A DNA stretch of 7,948 nt from Bacteroidales bacterium (GTDB taxonomy: Bacteria; Bacteroidota; Bacteroidia; Bacteroidales; UBA932). A program made the position numbers and the translations under genes. The stretch's first letter is position 1, and every line of letters starts with the position of its first letter. Under the pieces are notes generated by a model. That model was given only the letters and a program-made list of their open reading frames with translations, searched no databases and was not told where the DNA came from. The DNA lies in NCBI GenBank assembly GCA_017615445.1, contig JAGAAD010000061.1:1-7948 (forward strand), in the 5' to 3' direction. Below, one piece after another: positions 1 through 7,948 of this stretch.

Positions 1-1289
1 CGCCGCACCGTCGCGAAGCCTGCGCTTTGTCAGTATCCCGAAGAAGAACAGTCCGAGCAGCGGACCGTAGGTGTAGGATGCCAGTTTATATACCAGATTA
101 ATTACGGCGTCGTTGCTGAGCAGATATAGAGCTACTATTATAATCAGGAAAGCTGCAGCCACTATCGCATGGATAAGTTTCCTTTTACTGACTTCTTCAG
201 TCTTGAGAAGATCCACACACACCGAGGTGGTGATGGAAGTCATCGCCGCGCCGGCCGAAGGATAGGCTGCCGAGATCAGCCCAATGAGGAAAATGACTCC
301 CGCGCCCACACTGAAGTAGCGGCTTGCTATCGTCGGGTAAATCTGGTCCGTCTTCGTGACTCCGAGGGCATCCAGGCCGCCGAGGCTGCCGGTGTAGACG
401 CAGAGCAGCGCCCCCATCAACAGGAAGAAGAGGTTCACGGCCACTATTATTCCGGCGGTCGTGTACATATTTTTCTGCGCCGCTTTGATGTCTTTGCAAG
501 CCAGGTTCTTCTGCATCATGGACTGGTCCAGGCCTGTCATCGCGATAGTCACGAAGATGCCCGAAACGAACTGCTTCACGGCATTCGTGCCGTGGCTCCA
601 GTCCCAGTCGAACCAGGCGGCGTACGTCCGAGCCCGGTCTATCAGCGCTCCGCCGCTCAGCGCCATTTCCTTCGAGATGAAATGGATAGTCAGGCCCACG
701 GCCAGCAGCATGAAGGTGGTCTGAAGGACGTCCGTCCAGATGATGGTCTTCACTCCGCCCTTGTAGGTGTAGAGATACAGCAGCGCCAGGAACACCGCCG
801 CTATCACGGCGAATTCCCAGGTGCCGCTCCCCCACTTTCCGGGCAGGAACGACTGGAAAACCAGGATTACCACGAATATGCGCACAGCCGCGCCTAGCAA
901 CCTGGAGATCATGAACACCACCGTCCCGGTCTTTTCGGACTTCCGCCCGAAACGCTCGCCCAGATATGTGTAGATGGACGTGAGGTTTTTCCGGTAATAG
1001 AGCGGCAGCAGGGCCTTCGCGATTATAATATAACCCACCACGAAGCCCAGCACCATGGGCATATAGAAGAAGTTCTGCACCCACACGTTTCCGGGCACGG
1101 AGATGAAGCTCACGCCTGAAATGGACGCGCCCACCATACCGTAGGCCACCACAGGCCATGGGGCCTTGCGCCCGCCGCTGAAGAACGAGCCGCTGCCCGC
1201 GCCCCGCGAGGTGAGATGCGAGACGAGGAAGAGCAGCGCCGTGTACGAAACGAACGCCACAAGGAACCAGACCAGCGGGAATTCGTGCA

Positions 1290-1290
<1 letters not shown>
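1..1290 (-). CDS. Sodium:solute symporter family transporter (partial, C-terminus beyond left edge)
   Basis: An inner-membrane secondary transporter of the SSS family (LeuT fold), expected to import a small organic solute with Na+. Reading from the ATG at 1290, the frame stays open for 430 codons to the window edge. Family proteins are usually about 480-550 residues, so only the last part is missing. Hydrophobic helices alternate with short loops throughout, starting with FPLVWFLVAFVSYTALLFLV. Family features include GGRKAPWPVVAYGMVGASIS (residues 39-58), the GLDQSMMQKNLACKD signature (253-267) and SAAYPSAGAAMTSITTS (340-356). The last corresponds to the helix that carries Na+-coordinating Ser/Thr residues in characterised members such as vSGLT; S345 is a candidate ligand by eye alignment. 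Its ATG overlaps the stop codon of the nucleosidase gene by one base (TAATG), so the two are probably co-transcribed and translationally coupled. The substrate (sugar, sialic acid, amino acid, nucleoside or other) cannot be told from this sequence. Confidence 0.9.
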
Positions 1291-3516
<2,226 letters not shown>

Positions 3517-3517
<1 letters not shown>

Positions 3518-3756
3518 TGATAAAAGTCAGGATCATATCTCCAGAAGCGGAGCTCTTCAAAGGCGAGGTCCAGGCGGTTTTCCTGCCCGGGACTCTCGGA
3601 GAGTTCGAGGTGTTGGACAACCACGCCCCGATTATCTCCTCGCTGGGCGAAGGGCTCATTAAACTGCGTCGCGAGGGCCGTGTCGAGACTATCAAAATCT
3701 CGTCCGGCTTTGTGCGCACCGGGCGCGGAGAGATGACGGTCTGCGTGGAATTATGA
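3517..3756 (+). CDS. atpC: F-type ATP synthase subunit epsilon (short form)
   Basis: A central-stalk subunit that binds gamma and the c-ring. The 79-residue product is a complete N-terminal beta-sandwich domain: MIKVRIISPEAELFKGEVQ at the start, LPGTLGEFEVLDNHAPIISS at 23-42, then strands ending GEMTVCVEL. It stops where the C-terminal helical hairpin begins in E. coli epsilon (about 138 residues). That domain inhibits ATP hydrolysis in E. coli and Bacillus-type enzymes, so this form should not inhibit by that route. Short epsilon subunits are, to my knowledge, usual in Bacteroidota, so I read this as the natural length and not a truncation. Its ATG overlaps the atpD stop (TAATG), and its own stop overlaps the atpB start in ATGA, implying translational coupling at both ends. 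Confidence 0.95.
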
Positions 3757-4772
3757 AAAGGTTGCTGGGAATAGTGATTGCGCTTCTGCTTCCCCTCTCG
3801 TTGGGGGCGCAGGACATGGACATGGACGAATACCTCTTCGGCCATGTGGGCGATTCCTATGGCTGGCACATCACCACTATCAAGGGCGAGCCGGTCAGCA
3901 TCCACCTCCCTGTGATCGTGCATAGCAAGACCACGGGCTGGCATTTGTTCAGCTCGAAGCATATCGAGGAAGGCGAAGAGTTCCAAGGCTTTGTTCTGAA
4001 CGAAGACGGCAAGCTGGTGGAGCTTCAGCCGGACGGAACGGCCGTCAAGCCTTTGGACATCTCCATCACCAAGAACGTCCTCGGGCTGATGATAAACTCC
4101 CTGATTCTGGTTCTGCTGATACTGTTCACGGCCCGCTGGTACAGGCGTCACGACGCCACCCGCGAAGCCCCGCGCGGTTTCACCGGCCTGATGGAGATGC
4201 TGATAATGATGGTGGAGGACGACATAATCAAAGAATGCGTGGGCCCGGACTACCGCCGGTACTCCCCTTACCTTCTGACGGCGTTCTTCTTCATTTTCAT
4301 CAACAACCTGATGGGAATAGTCCCCTTCTTCCCCGGCGGAGCGAACATCACGGGCAATATCGCCATCACGATGACCCTTGCCGTGTGCACCTTCCTCGCC
4401 GTGAACCTTTTCGGCAACAAACACTACTGGAAGGATATCCTCTGGCCGGAAGTGCCCACCTGGCTGAAGGTGCCGCTGCCGCTGATGCCACTCATCGAGA
4501 TTATCGGAATGTTCACCAAGCCCTTCTCCCTGATGGTGAGGCTCTTTGCGAACATCCTGGCAGGTCATTTCATGCTGCTCGGCGTGATCGCCGTGATCTT
4601 CCTCACCGCCAAGATGGGCGTGGGCCTCAACGCAGGCCTAAGCGTGATTTCCATCTTGTTCGGCATATTCATGGACATACTCGAACTGCTGGTGGCCTTC
4701 ATCCAGGCCTATGTGTTCACCATGCTCTCCAGCGTGTTCATCGGACTCTCAAGACAACATTCAACTGAATAA
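3753..4772 (+). CDS. atpB: F-type ATP synthase subunit a, with N-terminal periplasmic extension
   Basis: The stator subunit of Fo that forms the two proton half-channels against the c-ring. Of 339 residues, 1-20 look like a signal peptide (basic MKR, then a hydrophobic run ending SLGAQ). Residues 21 to about 105 are a polar, acidic domain expected in the periplasm. The usual subunit a core follows, with hydrophobic helices near 109-127, 173-194, 203-220, 246-286 and 296-332. The essential arginine (E. coli Arg210) is Arg263 in MVRLFANILAGH. Asn267 matches E. coli Asn214 and Gln318 matches Gln252. His272 and Glu311 occupy the positions of E. coli Glu219 and His245, a reciprocal swap. The long N-terminus is typical of Bacteroidota; E. 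coli subunit a has 271 residues. The start overlaps the atpC stop by four bases (ATGA). Confidence 0.97.
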   Translation: MKRLLGIVIALLLPLSLGAQDMDMDEYLFGHVGDSYGWHITTIKGEPVSIHLPVIVHSKTTGWHLFSSKHIEEGEEFQGFVLNEDGKLVELQPDGTAVKPLDISITKNVLGLMINSLILVLLILFTARWYRRHDATREAPRGFTGLMEMLIMMVEDDIIKECVGPDYRRYSPYLLTAFFFIFINNLMGIVPFFPGGANITGNIAITMTLAVCTFLAVNLFGNKHYWKDILWPEVPTWLKVPLPLMPLIEIIGMFTKPFSLMVRLFANILAGHFMLLGVIAVIFLTAKMGVGLNAGLSVISILFGIFMDILELLVAFIQAYVFTMLSSVFIGLSRQHSTE

Positions 4773-4795
4773 TTAATCATTAAACCTATATTGTT
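4773..4795 (+). promoter_or_regulatory. AT-rich leader before atpE
   Basis: The 23-base gap between atpB and atpE is the longest gap within the operon and strikingly AT-rich (4 of 23 bases are G or C) in an otherwise GC-rich region. It has no Shine-Dalgarno motif and no convincing hairpin. In Bacteroidota, unstructured A/T-rich leaders tend to favour initiation, and subunit c is needed in many copies per complex. A role in boosting atpE translation is therefore plausible but inferred. A weak internal promoter (TATATTGT at 4786-4793) is another possibility. Confidence 0.3.
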
Positions 4796-5050
4796 ATGTT
4801 ACTCACAATGATTCTTCAGGCAGCCGCAGGTGCTGCGTTAGGAAAAGCCGGAGCCGCACTCGGCGCAGCTATCGCGGCAATCGCTGCCGCTATCGGTATC
4901 GGCAAGATCGGTAAGTCCGCCCTCGAAGCCGGCGCCCGTCAACCCGAATTCACGAGCAAATATCAGATGCTCGCCATCATCATCGGCGCCCTCGTGGAAG
5001 GTGCCTGTCTGTTTGCAATTCTCGTCTGCCTGCTCGGCATACTCAGGTAA
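4796..5050 (+). CDS. atpE: F-type ATP synthase subunit c
   Basis: The membrane rotor subunit; a ring of identical copies carries ions through Fo. The 84-residue product is two helices joined by the polar loop ARQPEFTSKYQ (47-57). Helix 1 is very rich in Ala and Gly (GAALGAAIAAIAAAIGIG, 19-36). Helix 2 carries the ion-binding carboxylate, Glu68, in GALVEGACLFAILVCLLG. At the positions of the Ilyobacter tartaricus Na+ ligands, Gln32 becomes Ile35 and Ser66/Thr67 become Gly69/Ala70. Proton coupling is inferred from this. The ATG at 4796 starts MLLTMILQAAAG, typical for Bacteroidota. A six-base gap separates it from atpF. Confidence 0.97.
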   Translation: MLLTMILQAAAGAALGKAGAALGAAIAAIAAAIGIGKIGKSALEAGARQPEFTSKYQMLAIIIGALVEGACLFAILVCLLGILR

Positions 5051-5056
5051 AGTATT

Positions 5057-5563
5057 ATGTCTCTCATTACTCCGGATTTCGGTCTGCTGTTCTGGATGAC
5101 GGTGATCTTTGCGGTGGTGTTTTTCATCCTCGCAAAGTTCGGTTTCCCGATCATCACCGGAATGGTGGAGAAGAGATCGGACCGTATTGAAGAGAGTCTG
5201 CGTAAAGCCGACGAGGCTGAAAAGGCCATAGCAGAGATGGCGGAGCGCCGCGAGCAGATAATCTCCGAAGCCAAGGCTGAGGAGGCGAAGATACTGCGCG
5301 AGGCTGCCGCGACATCGGATTCTATCGTGGCCAAGGCCAAGGATAAAGCCAGAGAGGAAGCGGAAAAGGTGCTGGAGCAAACCCGCATCGAGATAGCCGC
5401 AGAAAAAGAATCCGCGCTGCGCGATATCCGAAGGCTGGTCGCCCGGCTCTCAGTCCAAGTCTCGGAGAAGGTCCTCAGGGCCGATCTGGACGACGACAAG
5501 AAGCAGGACGCCTACCTCGACAGGCTAATCGACGAAGTTCAGAGAACACAAGACAAAAGTTAA
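5057..5563 (+). CDS. atpF: F-type ATP synthase subunit b
   Basis: The peripheral stalk subunit that holds the F1 head against rotation, normally a homodimer. The 168-residue product has one N-terminal membrane helix (about 9-28, GLLFWMTVIFAVVFFILAKF) followed by the conserved turn GFPIITGMVEKRSDRIEESL. A long charged Ala/Glu/Lys/Arg-rich helix comes next (about 40-140), as expected for the right-handed coiled coil. The C-terminus (RDIRRLVARLSVQVSEKVLR, near 124-143) is the usual delta-binding region. Only one b-type gene is present in the operon, so there is no sign of a b/b' pair. Gaps of six bases lie on both sides. Length is close to the E. coli protein (156 residues). Confidence 0.96.
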   Translation: MSLITPDFGLLFWMTVIFAVVFFILAKFGFPIITGMVEKRSDRIEESLRKADEAEKAIAEMAERREQIISEAKAEEAKILREAAATSDSIVAKAKDKAREEAEKVLEQTRIEIAAEKESALRDIRRLVARLSVQVSEKVLRADLDDDKKQDAYLDRLIDEVQRTQDKS

Positions 5564-5569
5564 CGGCTG

Positions 5570-6046
5570 ATGAACACCGGAGCCATCTCGAAGCGCTATG
5601 CCAAGGCTCTGCTGGAACTCTCGCGAGTGTCCGGCAGGGGCGAGCAGGACTGCTCGCAGGCGCTCGCGCTGCTTAGGGCTCCGGAAGAGAAGCCGGCGAA
5701 GCTGGAGGAAGACATTCAGAGACTTGTCGAACTCCTCATTCGCAACGGGCGTATGCCTTACGTGAAGTTCATCCTCCGGAGTTTTGTGGATCTCTACCGA
5801 AAGGAAAACGGGATAGTGGAAGTGCGCCTCACGATGGCCGCCGAATCCCCCGCCCTCGAGGAAAAACTCCGGCAGATTCTCGCCTCTGCAATAGACGGTA
5901 CGATACTCTTCACGTCAAAGGTAGACCCCGACCTCATAGGGGGATTTGTGCTTGAGGTGGACGACAGGCAGCTCAACGCAAGCGCGAAGAGCCAGCTCGA
6001 TAAGATACGCCGCAAGCTTGATGAACTTAACAAACGAATAGTGTAG
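5570..6046 (+). CDS. atpH: F-type ATP synthase subunit delta
   Basis: This subunit links the top of the alpha3beta3 head to the b-subunit stalk. The 158-residue product begins [20 protein letters not shown], the family helix 1. It ends with the C-terminal family block [20 protein letters not shown] (119-138) followed by [12 protein letters not shown]. At 158 residues it is about 20 shorter than E. coli delta (177). The shortening seems to fall in the N-terminal helical bundle after residue 20, where [20 protein letters not shown] is hard to align by eye. The ATG at 5570 follows atpF by six bases; the TAG is two bases before the atpA ATG, so coupled translation with atpA is likely. Confidence 0.95.
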   Translation: MNTGAISKRYAKALLELSRVSGRGEQDCSQALALLRAPEEKPAKLEEDIQRLVELLIRNGRMPYVKFILRSFVDLYRKENGIVEVRLTMAAESPALEEKLRQILASAIDGTILFTSKVDPDLIGGFVLEVDDRQLNASAKSQLDKIRRKLDELNKRIV

Positions 6047-6048
6047 GA

Positions 6049-7635
<1,587 letters not shown>

Positions 7636-7643
7636 TTATTCCG

Positions 7644-7948
7644 ATGGCAACTCTCAAAGAAACAAAGGCCCGCATCGCTTCCGTCCGGAGTACTCTCAAG
7701 ATTACTTCGGCGATGAAGCTGGTCGCCTCCGCCAAGCTGCGCAAAGCCCAGCAGGCGGCGGAGAACTGCGGCGCCTACGAAAGAGAGCTTGCCTCGATCC
7801 TGGAAGCCATATCTGTCGCGGGAGATTCTTTACATGCTCCACTTCTGCCCGAAGACGCACCTCAGCCGAAGGTGGCCGTGGTCGCTCTGAGCTCCAACTC
7901 CTCTTTGTGCGGCGGCTTCAACAACAATGTGATAAAGAAAGCGCGTGA
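7644..7948 (+). CDS. atpG: F-type ATP synthase subunit gamma (partial, C-terminus beyond right edge)
   Basis: The rotor shaft of F1. From the ATG at 7644 the frame is open for 101 codons plus two bases to the window edge, about a third of the usual length of roughly 290 residues. The N-terminal helix MATLKETKARIASVRSTLKI, followed by TSAMKLVASAKLRKAQ, is the conserved coiled-coil strand that sits inside the alpha3beta3 ring; Met24 corresponds to the conserved Met23 of E. coli. Further on, VAVVALSSNSSLCGGFNNNV (77-96) matches the family SxxxLCGxFN segment in the Rossmann-like domain. It is the last ATP synthase gene visible, eight bases after atpA, consistent with the gene order in this phylum. 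Confidence 0.95.
   Translation, partial: MATLKETKARIASVRSTLKITSAMKLVASAKLRKAQQAAENCGAYERELASILEAISVAGDSLHAPLLPEDAPQPKVAVVALSSNSSLCGGFNNNVIKKAR

Noticed and set aside
197..1159. A 320-codon minus-strand frame, and plus-strand frames at 169-897 and 461-724.
   Set aside because: They overlap the symporter gene in other frames. The symporter frame reads cleanly as membrane helices with family motifs from 1290 to the edge, while these give low-complexity Arg/Gly/His-rich translations or no recognisable domain.
4235..4768. A 177-codon plus-strand frame inside atpB, and a 91-codon frame inside atpA (6651-6926).
   Set aside because: Both are out-of-frame shadows of strongly conserved genes, with Arg/His/Pro-rich products and no family resemblance.
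7636..7643. A possible extra gene or break between atpA and atpG.
   Set aside because: Only eight bases separate the two, and both proteins have normal ends at the junction.

Overview
The window looks like chromosomal DNA of a GC-rich member of the Bacteroidota, probably Bacteroidales. Three things point there. The F-type ATP synthase genes run in the Bacteroidota order, atpD-atpC first and then atpB-atpE-atpF-atpH-atpA-atpG. AtpB has a signal-peptide-like start and an N-terminal extension of about 100 residues, and AtpD has a long extra loop before its GQMNEPPG motif. The promoter-like boxes resemble the Bacteroidetes -7 element (TAnnTTTG), and starts lack clear Shine-Dalgarno sequences. Genus cannot be settled by eye; a GC-rich lineage such as Alistipes or its uncultured relatives would fit.

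Layout: positions 1-1934 carry two minus-strand genes. The upstream one encodes a 5'-methylthioadenosine/S-adenosylhomocysteine nucleosidase (1290-1934). It overlaps the start of a sodium:solute symporter gene by one base (TAATG); the symporter runs off the left edge (430 codons present). A 59-base intergenic stretch (1935-1993) separates this pair from the ATP synthase operon and holds two back-to-back -7-like boxes that form a perfect 7-base inverted repeat. From 1994 to the right edge everything is the plus-strand ATP synthase operon: beta, epsilon, a, c, b, delta, alpha and the first 101 codons of gamma. The spacing is very tight: 1-base and 4-base overlaps at atpD/atpC and atpC/atpB, then gaps of 23, 6, 6, 2 and 8 bases.

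Function: the operon encodes the whole rotary machine apart from the rest of gamma, which continues beyond the window. The subunits a, b and c form the membrane motor (Fo) and alpha, beta, gamma, delta and epsilon the catalytic head (F1). Key residues are all visible: P-loops in alpha and beta, the beta catalytic Glu, the alpha arginine finger, the essential Arg of subunit a and the ion-carrying Glu of subunit c. The c subunit lacks the Na+ ligand side chains of the Ilyobacter type, so proton coupling is inferred. Epsilon lacks the C-terminal helical domain used for auto-inhibition in E. coli.

No RNA gene, mobile element, CRISPR array, tandem repeat or convincing terminator was seen. I found no sign of a wholly undescribed system. 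The points of interest are lineage-specific changes in the ATP synthase, the divergent promoter region and the coupled nucleosidase-symporter pair.
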